Assembly: GCA_013180625.2 (NCBI GenBank)
Contig: SNVD02014626.1
Location: 27,366-91,365, forward strand
Direction of reading: 5' to 3'
Origin: Boswellia sacra
Lineage: Eukaryota > Streptophyta > Magnoliopsida > Sapindales > Burseraceae
DNA length: 64,000 nt
The notes below the pieces were generated by a model. It was not told where the DNA came from and made no database searches. It worked only from the letters and a program-made list of their open reading frames with translations. This document shows, piece by piece, positions 44,912 through 56,473 of the stretch. Numbering within the stretch: position 1 is the stretch's first letter; each line of letters begins with the position of its first letter. The position numbers and the translations under genes are program-made.

Positions 44912-46535
44912 AGTTTCTAGGTTAGACAAATATGAGGCAACTGGTTCAAAGTTACATACTGTTTGTTTTAAGCTGAGCCTATAAGTGTTGCTTGTTAGCT
45001 AGCAATTGAAGATGCACATGAGGTTGAGCAATAACAACCACCATAACTAGATTATAGACTGGTGAGAGACCGAGAAAGGAGACAGACCAGACCTATGGAA
45101 AGGTATGGGTACTCTAAATTTGTGACTTATGCTTTAAATATAGTTGGTGGTTATGAGTTGTGATGAGTCTGTCCAGTGGAAAAAGGTAATGTTAGATGAA
45201 ATTAACTCTTTGAAAAAGAATAAGACACGTGAGATTGTAAAGAAGCTTGAAAAACAAAAGTTTATTGGTTGTAAATGAATATTTAAATGAAAAGAAGGGT
45301 TGTTAGTTGAGAAGCCTAGACACAAGGCTAGGCTAGTGGCTAAAGGGTTTACATAGCGTGAGGCGATTGATTATAATGAGATCTTCTCTCCAATGGTGAA
45401 TTACACGTCTATCAGAGTTCCTCTATCACTTATGGCATATTTAGATCTTGATCTTGAGCTTGAGTAGATGAATATCAAAATTGCGTTCTAGCATGGTAAG
45501 CTAGAAGAGTAGATCTACATGAGCCAGCTTGAGAGATTTGAACTTCTAGGTAAAGAACATTTTCTTTGCTTATTGAGAAAATTATGGTATAGTTTGAAGC
45601 AAAGTCCAAGATAATGGTATCTATAGTTTGATACATTTATAAGGGGTAAGGGTTTCTTAAGAAGTTTCTATGATAGTTGTGTTTACTATGAGGGAACTAC
45701 ATGTCTAGATATGGTCTACTTGCTCTTGTATGTGGATGATATGCTTATAGCTAGTAAGGCAATCTCAAAAGTTCAAGACTTAAAGGAGTTTTTGCAGACT
45801 GATTTTGATATCAAAGACTTAGGAAAAGCTAAGAGGATATTAGGAATGGACATTCACAGAGATAGAGACAAAGGTGCACTCTTCTTGTCTCCGAAAACTA
45901 TCTTTAAAAAGTCTTATATCGGTTTAACATTGGTGGTGCAAAGGTTACTAGTGCACCATGGGTAGCGCATTTTAGACTCTCATATGAGTTTTGTCCCAAG
46001 ACAAATGAGGAGAAACTTCAAATGGAAAAGATTCCATATGCAAATGCAATAGGGAGTGTCATGTACTTGATGGCGTGCACTTGTCCATGTATTGTGTAAG
46101 TTGTATCAGTTGTCAACAGGTTTATGGCTAATCTAAGTAAGGTTCATTGGGAAGCAGTAAAATGGTTGTTGAGATACATGAAATGATCAATCGGTAGCGG
46201 ATTGGTGTTTGGCAAAGTAGAACAAGAAAGAACAGTTTTAGAAGGCTTCGTTGATGGGCATTATGCAGTTGATCTTGATAAAAAGAGATCTCAAACAGGA
46301 TATGTGTTAACATTTGGTAGAGGGTGTGTTAGTTAAAAAGCTTAGTTGCAATCCATTGTTACTTTATCAACTATGGAGTTTAAATATATAGTTTTTACTG
46401 AAGCCATAAAGAAGCTTTGTGGTTAACGGGTTTGGTAGCTAACTTGGAGTATCACAAAAGTCTATGACTGTGTTTTGTGATAGTCGACGTGCTATACATT
46501 TGATAAAGAATCAAATGTATCATGAGCGTACTAAG
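44912..46535 (+). pseudogene. C reverse transcriptase and RNase H (broken, 3' part missing)
   Basis: RT fragments: KPRHKARLVAKGF near 45315, LWYSLKQSPR near 45590, and 45711-45965 MVYLLLYVDDMLIASKAISK with the YVDD motif intact. RNase H fragments to 46535 include FCDSRRAIHLIKNQMYHERT. Stops are frequent. Cut by B2 at 46536. Confidence 0.82.
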
Positions 46536-46744
46536 TGTTAGCCCTAAGGCTACATGATAATTTTGATGATAACAATACACATTGATTCATTGTGATTTAC
46601 TAACATGTTTATTTATGTGCAAGAGTAATATCATTGAAATAATTGTAAAATTAGGACGAGACTTATTAAAATGAAGTGTTGAAGCTAAGGAGAAGACTAC
46701 ATGTTAAAGGCACCAAAGTTTAAGAACAAGGTTTGATTCAATGA

Positions 46745-47500
46745 ATGTGACACATGAGCAATGTTCAATCAATTGGTCAAATATTTCTCTACAAATGTCC
46801 AAATGATGTGATTCCTGAGCCTTTGAAAGCTTACTCAATTTATAACATTTCATATGTTTTAACGAAATTTAAATTTCAAGTGTAAGGTTGTCCAAATCAT
46901 CATGCAAATTGAAAGACAAATAGAAGCAGCTGACATGAGCACCGAATACTCTTTTGGACATATCTTGAGCTACAAAAATCAAAATAACTTGATTCTATGG
47001 CATTGGAAAGAGGACTGAATGAGGCACATTTCATATGTTTTGAAGAAATTTAAATTTCAAATGGAATACTGACATAATTGACATGCAATTCGGTGGACTG
47101 ACACAGAGAAGAAAAATCAACTCACATGAGCATTGAATGGTGTTTTTGCCATATCTCAAGATAGAGATATCAAAATGCTTTGATTCTTAATGTTTTGGAA
47201 AGCTTATTCAAATATACAGATATTTTATGTTTTAATGAAATTCAAATTTCAAATGGAAGGCTGACAGAATTATCATTCAATTTGGTGGACTAACACAAGA
47301 AAGAAAAATCAAGTCACATGAGCACCGATTGGTGTTTTGGCCATATCTTGAGCTACAGATATCCAAATGACTTGATTCTTGATGCCTTGGAAAGCTTGTT
47401 CAAATGTACAGATTTTTCTGTTTTTCATATTTTCAAATTTCAAACGGAACATTGACAAAAATAGTAGACAAGATTACGGTGTTTATGGTGGGCAGAAAAT
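46745..47500 (+). repeat. ~190-bp tandem repeats in B2 LTR
   Basis: ACATGAGC marks each unit at 46752, 46933, 47124 and 47316. Each is followed by a CATATCTTGAGCTA-like block and by TTGGAAAGC(T/A)T, all upstream of the TATA box. The same array is in all family-B LTRs. Confidence 0.88.
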
Positions 47501-47543
47501 TTGGAGATGGTGTCTTCACTTGATTAAGTTCATCCTATTTGCC

Positions 47544-47551
47544 TATAAAAG
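47544..47551 (+). promoter_or_regulatory. B2 LTR TATA box
   Basis: TATAAAAG within GCCTATAAAAGGAGCCC. The same box is present in the other B LTRs. Transcription should start about 30 bp on, leaving the 65-bp repeats in the transcribed leader. Confidence 0.75.
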
Positions 47552-47763
47552 GAGCCCTTCTCCCATGCATTCAGTAAGAGCAAGAGAAGCATTTTATCAA
47601 GCAAAAAAACAAGAGAAATATCAAGTCTAGAGAGCTTTTATATTCTTTATCTACTCTTTGAAGAGAGTTGTACTTTTGTTGTAAAAATTTACTTTGTTCT
47701 TGTATTGTGGTGAGAGTGAGATCTTCTTGTAAAAGATAAAAGTTATCCTTGAGAGAACTCTTT

Positions 47764-48052
47764 CCTTGGTGAGGTTGTTCATCAAGAAGAACTCTTGGTG
47801 TGGTGTTATCAAGAGTTGAAGGAAAGTTGCCTTGGTGAGGTTGTTCATCAAGAAGAACTCTTGGTGTGGTGTTATCAAGAGTTGAAGGAAGTTGCCTTGG
47901 TGAGGTTGTTCATCAAGAAGAACTCTTGGTGTGGTGTTATCAAGGGTTGAAGGAAGTTGCCTTGATGAGGTTGTTCATCAAGAAGAACTCTTGGTGTGAT
48001 GTTATCAAGAGTTGAAGGAAAAAGTCTTGGTGAGGTTGTTCATCAAGCAAGT
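47764..48052 (+). repeat. 65-bp minisatellite, five units, in B2 LTR
   Basis: Unit CCTTGGTGAGGTTGTTCATC... at 47764, 47830, 47895, 47960 and about 48024. Copy number differs among LTRs (fewest in the LTR at 63326). Confidence 0.92.
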
Positions 48053-48366
48053 TGTAAAGATTTCTACAACTTCGTGGAAAGCTTAACCCGTGGAGCTAGG
48101 AGCCCGTGGATGTAGGCAAGGTTTGCCGAACCACGTAAATTGAGTTTGCACTCTCTCTATCCCTATCCTCTTTACATTAACTTGCACTTGTGATTGTTCT
48201 TTATTGCTATTCTCTTGATTGTATTCTATTTTCATCTTCTTCACCTTTATTCTCAAATAAAGAGTTATATAATTTTGATCTTCAAAGAAAAGTTTTCAAA
48301 ATCCGTATTGATAAATAAAAACCCAATTCACCCCCCCTCTTGGGTTACCATACCTGGGTCAACAAG

Positions 48367-48378
48367 TGGTATCAGAGC
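48367..48378 (+). other. B2 primer-binding site
   Basis: TGGTATCAGAGC, two bases after the LTR. Confidence 0.94.
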
Positions 48379-48418
48379 AAGGTTGCTCAATTTTTTAAAT
48401 CTCAACCGATTTTGAGCT

Positions 48419-49609
48419 ATAGCAACTTTTAATTCAACTTCATATGTTGAGGGACTTTCTATCTCTAGACCTCCATTTTTTAATGGAAGTGATTACTCTT
48501 ATTGGAAAACTAGAATGAGTATTTTCTTGCAATCTTTTGATTATGATTTGTGGTCTATTGTTTTGGAAGGACATTTTGTTTCTACCAAAATTGAAAATGG
48601 GGAATGCATGCTTAAAGAACCTAAAGAGTTTAGTGAAGATGATAAAAAGAAATTGAGTTTGAATGCTAAAGCTATGCATGTGTTGTATTGTGCTCTAGAT
48701 AGAAATGAGTTTAATAGAATATCTACTTGTTCTACGGCACAAGAAATATGGCACACACTTGAAGTAACTCGTGAAGGAACTAGTCAAGTTAAAGAATCCA
48801 AAATTAGTATGCTAGTTCATAGTTATGAGCTTTTTAAGATGAAACTGGATGAATCAATTTTTGAAATGTTTACTAGATTTATGGATATTGTCAATGGTTT
48901 GAAATCTCTTGGCAAATTTTATTCTAATGTTGAAATGGTGAGAAAGATTTTTAGGTGTCTACCAAAATCTGGGGAGCCAAAAGTGACGGCAATTCAAGAA
49001 GCAAAGGACCTCACCAAACTACCATTAGAAGAACTTATGGGTTCTCTCATGACTCATGAAATCACCTTGAAGGAGAATGAAGAAGAAGATTGCCAAGTGG
49101 CAAACATGTACTTTATGGCTTTAAGTGAAGATGAGGTAAGTATTCAAAACTATGATCCTAAACTTTCATATGATGATTTACTTGAAGCATTCCAAAATTT
49201 ACATGTGCAAGTTGATAAGCAAAATTCAAAAATTAATGCTTTCAAAAAGAAGTCAAAAATCATGTTATCTCAATTAGAAGAGTTGGTGGAAATAAATGAA
49301 GCTTTAGAAAATGAAAATGAAATTTTAAAGCAAAAAGATTTTGAAAGTTTGGAAAGTCAAATACATTTATTAAAAACTGAAAATGACATTTTAAAACAAA
49401 AGGATTTTGATAAATTGGAGAAACAAAATGCTAGTTTGAAAAAGAAAAATAATGACTTAAGAAATATTGTTGATAGTTTTACAAAAAGCACAAAAAATTT
49501 GAATTCTATGTTACAAAACCAAAGGTGTGTTTTTGATAAAAGAGGTTTAGGATATAAAACTCATAAAAATCAAAGTATTTTAAAAATATTTTGCTCATGC
49601 ATCTTCTAG
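48419..49609 (+). pseudogene. B2 gag (start codon lost, first zinc knuckle deleted)
   Basis: Open from the expected start to 49609, the longest gag frame of the family. The start codon of B1, B3 and B4 (ATGGCAACT or ATGGAAACT) is ATAGCAACT here. The core reads DYSYWKTRMSIFLQSFDYDL. A long coiled coil covers about residues 230-350. The knuckle-1 segment is missing in frame near 49090. A frameshift at about 49570 puts knuckle 2 (CNYCGRKGHKVHSC) in another frame. Confidence 0.87.
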
Positions 49610-49783
49610 GAATAATCCTAATCATTCATGTAATTATTGTGGAAGAAAAGGACACAAAGTGCATTCTTGTTACATTAAGAGAAATCCTAATTTGAAACAA
49701 ATATGGATTCCAAAAAGGACCATAACTAACCCCAAAGGACCCAAGAACATTTGGGTACCAAAAAGTCGCTCTTTTAATGTTGA

Positions 49784-51266
49784 TTGTTGAAACAAAGGAG
49801 TGGCAAACACAAGTGGTACTTAGATAGTGGATGCTCAAGGCATATGACCGGAGATGCCTCCAAATTCTCAAGATTAATCATGAAGAAAGAAGGATATGTG
49901 ACCTTCGGTGATAATGCCAAAGGAAGGGTAATCGAACGTAGTGATATTGGTAACCCTTCTTCACTTATTATTGAAAATATTTTGCTTGTTAATGGTTTGA
50001 AACATGATTTGATTAGCATTAGTTATTTGTGTGATAAGGGATATTTTGTTACTTTCGAGCATAATAGATGTGTGATTAAGGATATTAGTAACAATAAGAC
50101 ATTATTTGTTGGTAATATATGTGGTAATATTTATACAATTGATATTGATGTTAATGATCATGTAGAAAAGTGTTTCATTGTTAATCATGATGCTTGGTTA
50201 TGGCATAGAAGGTTAGGTCATGCTAGCATGGACACAATTTCAAAAAATTTCTAAAAATGATTTAGTTGATGGTCTTCCAAAAATAAAATTTGAATAGGAT
50301 AAGATTTGTGATGCTTGTCAATTTGGAAAACAAGTGAGAACTTCTTTTAAACAAAAAGAAATTTATTTCAACAAATAAACCTCTACAATTACTTCATTTG
50401 GATTTATTTGGACCATCAAGAACTCAAAGCCTTGGTGGAAAGTATTATGTTTTTGTTATTGTGGATGATTATTCAAGATTCACTTGGGTGTTATTCTTGA
50501 AAACTAAAAATGAGACCACAAGCTTTTTCAAAATTTGCAAAAAGAGTCCAAAATCAAAGACGGTTTTCTATTGTGTCCATTAGGAGTGATCATGGTGGTG
50601 AAGTAGACAATGTTGCATTTGAAAATCTTTGTGATAAAAATGGTTTTGAACATAATTTTTCTGCACCTAGAACTCCACAACAAAATGGTATTGTTAAAAA
50701 AAAAAAAATAGGACTATCCAAGAAATGGCTAAGACCATGTTACTTGAAAATAATTTGCCAAAATATTTTTGGGCCGAAGCCGTTAATACCGCATGCTTTA
50801 TAATCAATAGAGTCTATATTAGAGCTTTAATAAAGAAAACTCCTTATGAACTTTGGAAAGGAAGAAAACCCAACATTGGATTTTTTAAAGTTTTTGGATG
50901 TAAATGTTTTATTTTAAACACCAAGGATAACCTTGGAAAATTTGATGCAAAAGCCGATGTTGGAATTTTTGTTGGCTACTCCAACCATAGTAAAGCATAT
51001 AGAGTTTTTAATAAAAAGACTCTTACTATTGAAGATTCTATGCATGTTGCATTTGATGAAACTAATGTGATTTCTTTAAAGAATTTAGATGATGATATTG
51101 TTGAGGTAGAAAAGCAAATCAAGGAATCAAGGTTTGATGAAAAGAGCCAAGATGAATTACAACTTCAACAAGAAAAGCTTGAGGAAGTAATTGATTATTC
51201 CCAAGATTATCAAAGGAATGAAGGTATGCAAAAGCTCACCCTAAAAGATCTCATTATTGGTGAACC
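49784..51266 (+). pseudogene. B2 protease and integrase (broken)
   Basis: 49784-50254 reads KWYLDSGCSRHMTGDASKFS (protease active site) through AWLWHRRLGHASMDTISK (zinc domain start). 50398-50583 has MDLFGPSRTQSLGGKYYVFV. The next frame has SIRSDHGGEVDNVAFENLCD. 50725-51266 carries the integrase tail and KAYRVFNKKTLTIEDSMHV. Several one-base shifts, including at a run of A at about 50697, separate the parts. Confidence 0.88.
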
Positions 51267-53059
51267 TGTTGACCCAGGTATGGCAACCCAAGAGGGGGGG
51301 TGAATTGGGTTTTTATTTATCAAAAACGGATTTAGAAAACGTTTCTTGAAAGATCAAAATTAGTTAACCCTTTCTTTGAGGATAAAGGTGAAGAAGATGA
51401 AAATAGAATGCAATCAATAGAATAGCAATAAAGAACAATCACAAGTGCAAGTAAATGTAAAGAGCATAGGGATAGAGAGAGTGCAAACTCAATTTACGTG
51501 GGTCGGCAAACCTTGCCTACGTCCACGGGCTCCTAGCTCCACGAGCTAAGCTTTCAACTAAGTTGTAGAAATCTTTACAACTTGCTTGATGAACAACCTC
51601 ACCAAGACTTATCTTCCAACTCTTGATAACACCACACCAAGAGTTCTTCTTGATGAACAACCTCACCAAGGCAACTTTCCTCAACTCTTGATAACACCAC
51701 ACAAAGAGTTCTTCTTGATGAACAACCTCACCAAGGCAACTTCCTTCAACTCTTGATAACACCACACCAAGAGTTCTTCTTGATGAACAACCTAACCAAG
51801 GCAACTTCCTTCAACTCTTGATAACACACAACAAGAGTTCTCTCAAGGATAACTATTATCCTTTACAATAATATCTCACTCTCACCACAATACAAGAACA
51901 AAGATAATTTTTACAACAAAAGTATAATTCTCTTCAAAGAGTAGATAAATAATATAAAAGCTCTCTAGACTTGATATTTCTCTTGCTTTTTGCTTGATAA
52001 AATGCTTCTCTTGCACTTGTTGAATGCATGGGAGAATGGCTCCTTTTATAGGCAAATGAGATGAACTTAATCAAGTGAAGACACCATCTCCAAATTTTCT
52101 GCCCACCATAAAAACTATAATTTTTTCTGCCATTTTTGTCAATGTTCTGTTTGAAATTTGAAAATCTGAAAAACATAAAAGATTTGCATGTTTGAATAAT
52201 ATTTCCAACGCATCAAGAATCAAGTCATTTGGATATCTGTAGCTCAAGATATGGCCAAAAAACCATTCAGTGCTCATGTGACTTGATTTTTCTTTCTTGT
52301 GTCAGTCCACCAAATTGAATGATAATTCTGTCAGCCTTCCGTTTAAAATTTGAATTTATTCAAAACATAAAAGATCTGAATATTTGAATAAGCTTTCCAA
52401 AACATTAATAATCAAAGCATTTGGATATCTCTATCTTAAGATATGTCCAAAATACCATTTGGTGCTCATGTGAGTTAATTTTTCTTCTCTGTGTCAGTCC
52501 ACCGAATTGCATGTCAATTATGTCGGCCTTATGTTTGAAATTTGAATTTTTTCAAAACATATGAAATGTTCATCATTAAGTCATCTTTCCAATGCCACAA
52601 GAATCAAGTCATTTTGATTTTTCTAGCTCAAGATATGTCTAAAGGAGTATTCGGTGCTCATGTCAGCTGCTTCCATTTGTCTTTCAAATTGCATGATGAT
52701 TTGGATAACCTTGCACTTGAAATTTGAATTTCATTAAAACATATGAAATGTTATAAATTGAGTAAGCTTTCCAACGGCTCAAGAATCACGTCATTTGGAT
52801 ATTTGTAGAGAGATATATGACCAATTGATTGAACATTACTCATGTGTCACATTCCTTAAGTCAATCCTTGTTCTTAAACTTTGGTGCCTTTAACATGTAG
52901 TCTTCTCCTTAGCTTCAACACTTCATTTTAATAAGCCTCTTCTGATTTTAAAATTATTTCAATGATCTTACTCTTGCACATAAATAACATGTTAGTAAAT
53001 CTCAATTAATCAATGTGTATTGTTATCATCAAAATTATCATGTAGCCTTAGGGCTAACA
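51267..53059 (-). repeat. LTR 1 of B3-B4 compound (3' LTR of B3)
   Basis: 1,793 bp, plus-strand reading TGTTGACCC to GGGCTAACA, followed by polypurine tract ATCTCCCCCTTTTT at 53060-53073. 65-bp units lie at about 51590-51840. Confidence 0.94.
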
Positions 53060-53339
53060 ATCTCCCCCTTTTTGATGATGACAAACCATTGATTACTTTA
53101 AAATATAATCTAAAATCAAGAATGAAAATAAAATCAATAATAAGCAAAAAGAAAGCAATTGTTATGAATATAAGCAAACCATCCAAACCATCCATTTCTC
53201 CCCCTTTTGTTATCATCAAAAAGATGTAGTCAAATTAATTACTCCCCCTAAAATATATTCTCCCCTTTAACATATGCTACCATTCAAAGATTATCATATT
53301 AAAGCAAAATTAAGACATATCCAACATAACTACTTCTCT

Positions 53340-54618
53340 TCTTATTATGCAAAATATATCTTGACTAAGGGGTTTAGTCATATTTAGGTCTAGGGACTAA
53401 TTCTCAAACTTGATTTCTCTCAAATTGGTTCAATTGTTCTTGCATAGACAAAATCCAACTTTCGTCATTTTTGGCTTCTTTAAAAGATTTTGGCTTAAAT
53501 TGAGAGACAAAAGCAAAATGATTACAAAAGTTCTTAAAAGAAGATCTAGTTTTCATACCTTGTGAAGGTTTACCAATAATGAGATCTTTAGGGTGAGCTT
53601 TTGCATACCTCCATTCCTTTGGTAATTCTTGGGAAGAATCATTTACTTCCTCAACCTTTTCTTGTGAAGTTGTAATTCATCTTGGCTCTTTTCATCAAGC
53701 CCTGATTCCTTGATTTGCCTTTCTGCCTCAACAATATCATCATCTAAATTCTTTGAAGAAATAACATTAGTTTCATCAAATTCAACATGCATAGATTCTT
53801 CAATAGTAAGGTCTTTTTGTTAAAAACTCTATATGCTTTACTATGGTTGGAGTAGCCAACAAAAATTCCAACATCGGCTTTTGCATCAAATTTTCCAAGG
53901 TTATCCTTGGTGTTTAAAATAAAACATTTACATCCAAAAACTTTAAAAAATCCAATGTTGGGTTTCTTCCTTTCCAAAGTTCATAAGGAGTTTTCTTTAT
54001 TAAAGCTCTAATATGGACTCTATTGATTATAAAGCATGCGGTATTAACGGCTTCGTCCCAAAAATATTTTGGCAAATTATTTTCAAGTAACATGGTCCTA
54101 GCTATTTCTTGGATAGTCCTATTTTTCCTCTCAACAACACCATTTTGTTGTGGAGTTCTAGGTGCGAAAAAATTATGTTCAAAATTATTTTCATCACAAA
54201 GATTTTCAAACGCGACATTGTCTACTTCACCACCATGATCACTTCTAATGGATACAATAGAATGCCCTTTTTGATTTTGGACTCTTTTTGTAAATTTTGA
54301 AAAAGCTTGTATGGCCTCATTTTTAGTTTTCAAGAATAACACCTAAGTGAATCTTGAATAATCATCCACAATAACAAAAACATAATACTTTCCACCAAGG
54401 CTTTGAGTTCTTGATGGTCCAAATAAATTCAAATGAAGTACTTGTAGAGGTTTATTTGTTGAAATAAATTTCTTTTGTTTAAAAGAAGTTCTCACTTGTT
54501 TTCCAAATTGACAAGCATCACAAATTTTATCCTTTTCAAATTTTATTTTTGGAAGACCATCAACTAAATCTTTTTTTATCATTTTTAGAAATTTTTGAAA
54601 TTGTGTCCATGCTAGCAT
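53340..54618 (-). pseudogene. B3 integrase, with RT-RNase H deleted (broken)
   Basis: 54343-54618 has the zinc and early core parts (CDACQFGKQVRTSF, LFGPSRTQSLGGKYY). 53914-54342 has SIRSDHGGEVDNVAFENLCD, QNGVVERKNRTIQEIARTML and YELWKG. 53744-53977 is the tail, VGYSNHSKAYRVFNKKTL. At about 53378-53386 the sequence jumps across RT and RNase H at the same point as in B1. Confidence 0.88.
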
Positions 54619-54994
54619 GACCTAACCTTCTATGCCATAACCAAGCATCATCATTAACAATGAAACAATTTTCTACATGATCATTAACATCAATATCAAT
54701 TGTATAAATATTACCACATCTATTACCAACAAATAATGTCTTATTGTTACTAACATCCTTAATCACACATCTATTAGGCTCAAAAGCAATAAAATATCCC
54801 TTATCACACAATTGACTAATGCTAATCAAATCATGTTTTAAACCATGAACAAGCAAAACATCTTTAATAATAGGTGAAGAAGGGTTACCAAGATCACCAT
54901 GTCCGATTACCCTTCCTTTGGCATTATCACCGAAGGTCACATATCCTCCTTTCTTCATGATTAATCTTGAGAACTTGGAGGCATCTCCGGTCAT
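54560..54994 (-). pseudogene. B3 protease / GAG-pre-integrase
   Basis: Open frame MTGDASKFSRLIMKKGGYVT through GRVIGHGDLGNPSSPIIKDV and DAWLWHRRLGHASMDTISKI. The DSGCSRH part just upstream is in another frame (the plus strand shows GAGCATTCACTATCT, giving a changed Ser/Cys codon). Confidence 0.85.
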
Positions 54995-55223
54995 ATGCCT
55001 TGAGCATTCACTATCTAAGTACCACTTGTGTTTGCCACTTTGTCTCTACAATCAACATTCAAGGAGTAATTTTTTGGTACCCAAAAGTTCTTGGGTCCTT
55101 GGGGGTTAGTTATGATACTTTTTGGAACCTATATTTGTTTCAAATTAGGATTTCTTTTAATGGAGCAAGAATGCACATTGTGTCCTTTTCTTCCACAATA
55201 AGTACATGAATGATTAGGATTAT

Positions 55224-56417
55224 TCATAGAAGATGCATGAACAAAATAGTTTTTAAAATAGTTTTGAGTTTTATGATTTTTATATCATAACCCTCTTTTA
55301 TCAAAAACACACCTTTGGTTTTGTACATAGAATTCAAATTTTTTGTGCTTTTTGTAAAACTATCAACAATATTTCTTAAGTCATTATTTTCCTTTTTCAA
55401 AATAACATTTTCTTTCTCTAATTTATCAAAATCCTTTTGTTTTAAAATCTCATTTTCAGTTTTTAAAAAAATATATTTGACTTTCCAAACTTTCAAAATC
55501 TTTTTGCTTTAAAATTTCATTTTCATTTTCTAAAGCTTCATTTATTTCTACCAACTCTTCTAATTGAAATAACATGATTTTTGACTTCTTTTTGAAAGCA
55601 TTGATTTTTGAATTTTGCTTATCAACTTGCACATGTAAATTTTGGAATGCTTCAAGTAATTCATCATATGAAAGCTTAGGATCATGGTTTAGAATACTTA
55701 TCTCATTTTCTCTTAAAGCCATGAAGCACATGTTTGCCATTTTGCAATCTTCTTCTTCATTCTTCTTCAGGGTGATTTCATGAGTCATGAGAGAACCCAT
55801 AAGTTCTTCTAATGGTAGTTTGGTGAGGTCCTTTGCTTCTTGAATTGCCGTCACCTTTGGCTCCCAAGTTTTTGTTAGACACCTAAGAATCTTTCTCACC
55901 ATTTCAACATTAGAATAAGATTTACCGAGAGATTTCAAACTATTAATAATTTTCGTAAATCTAGTAAACATTTCAGAAATTGATTCATCCGATTTCATCT
56001 TAAAAAGCTCATAACTATGAACTAGCATACTAATTTTGGATTCTTTAACTTGACTAGTTCCTTCATCGGTTACTTCAAGTGTGTGCCATATTTCTTGTGC
56101 CGTAGAACAAGTAGATATTCTATTAAACTCATTTCTATCTAGAGCACAATATAACACATTCATAGCTTTAGCATTCAAACTCAATGTCTTTTTATCATCT
56201 TCACTAAACTCTTTAGGTTCTTTAAGCATGCTTTCTCTATTTTCAATTTTGGTAGGAACAAAAGGTCCTTCCAAAACAATAGACCATAAATCATAATCAA
56301 AAGATTTCAAGAAAATACTCATTCTAGTTTTCTAATAAGAGTAATCACTTCCATTAAAAAATGGAGGTCTAGAAATAGAAAGCCCCTCAACATATGAAGT
56401 TGAATTAAAAGTTGCCA
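55224..56417 (-). pseudogene. B3 gag (broken, first zinc knuckle deleted)
   Basis: Expected ATG at about 56417. A stop (TTAGAAAACTAG on the minus strand, near 56335) follows. The open frame 56322-55456 reads SIFLKSFDYDLWSIVLEGPF to a coiled coil. A shift leads into 55496-55224 with KDFDKLEKENVILKKENNDL. The in-frame loss of knuckle 1 is at about 55745. Confidence 0.87.
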
Positions 56418-56459
56418 TAGCTCAAAATCGGTTAAGATTAAAAAAAAATGAGCAACCTT

Positions 56460-56471
56460 GCTCTGATACCA
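56460..56471 (-). other. B3 primer-binding site
   Basis: Minus strand TGGTATCAGAGC beside the shared LTR. Confidence 0.93.
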
Positions 56472-56473
56472 CT

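Larger units (their letters stand above)
40437..46535 (+). mobile_element. Degenerate copia element C, interrupted by solo LTR and cut by B2
   Basis: Plus-strand Ty1/copia: 5' LTR (to about 41003), duplicated primer-binding site, gag from 41136, zinc knuckle, protease, integrase, RT, RNase H. It stops inside RNase H at 46535 where B2 begins (CTAAG then TGTTAGCCC). The rest is outside the window. Many stops show it is older than its neighbours. A solo gypsy LTR sits at 41746-43094, followed by about 300 bp of unexplained DNA. Confidence 0.85.
46536..48364 (+). repeat. B2 5' LTR
   Basis: 1,829 bp, TGTTAGCCC to GGGTCAACA. It holds four copies of a 181-192-bp repeat (from about 46745), the promoter TATAAAAG at 47544-47551, and five 65-bp units at 47764-48052. 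Confidence 0.95.
46536..51266 (+). mobile_element. Copia element B2 (plus strand), cut by B3-B4 compound
   Basis: Full 5' LTR, primer-binding site, gag, protease and integrase of family B, inserted in C RNase H. At 51266 it stops at the codons for LIIGEP, and the minus-strand B3 LTR begins. B4 shows that pol continues with QGMRTRSSF at this place, so B2 was interrupted rather than ended. Its RT and 3' LTR should lie beyond the window. Confidence 0.9.

Noticed and set aside
47764..48052. CRISPR-like spaced repeats
   Set aside because: Units are contiguous 65-bp tandem copies without spacers, in a plant LTR.
51517..51804. 95-codon minus-strand frame with repeats of KVALVRLFIKKNSWC type
   Set aside because: Translation of the 65-bp LTR minisatellite.
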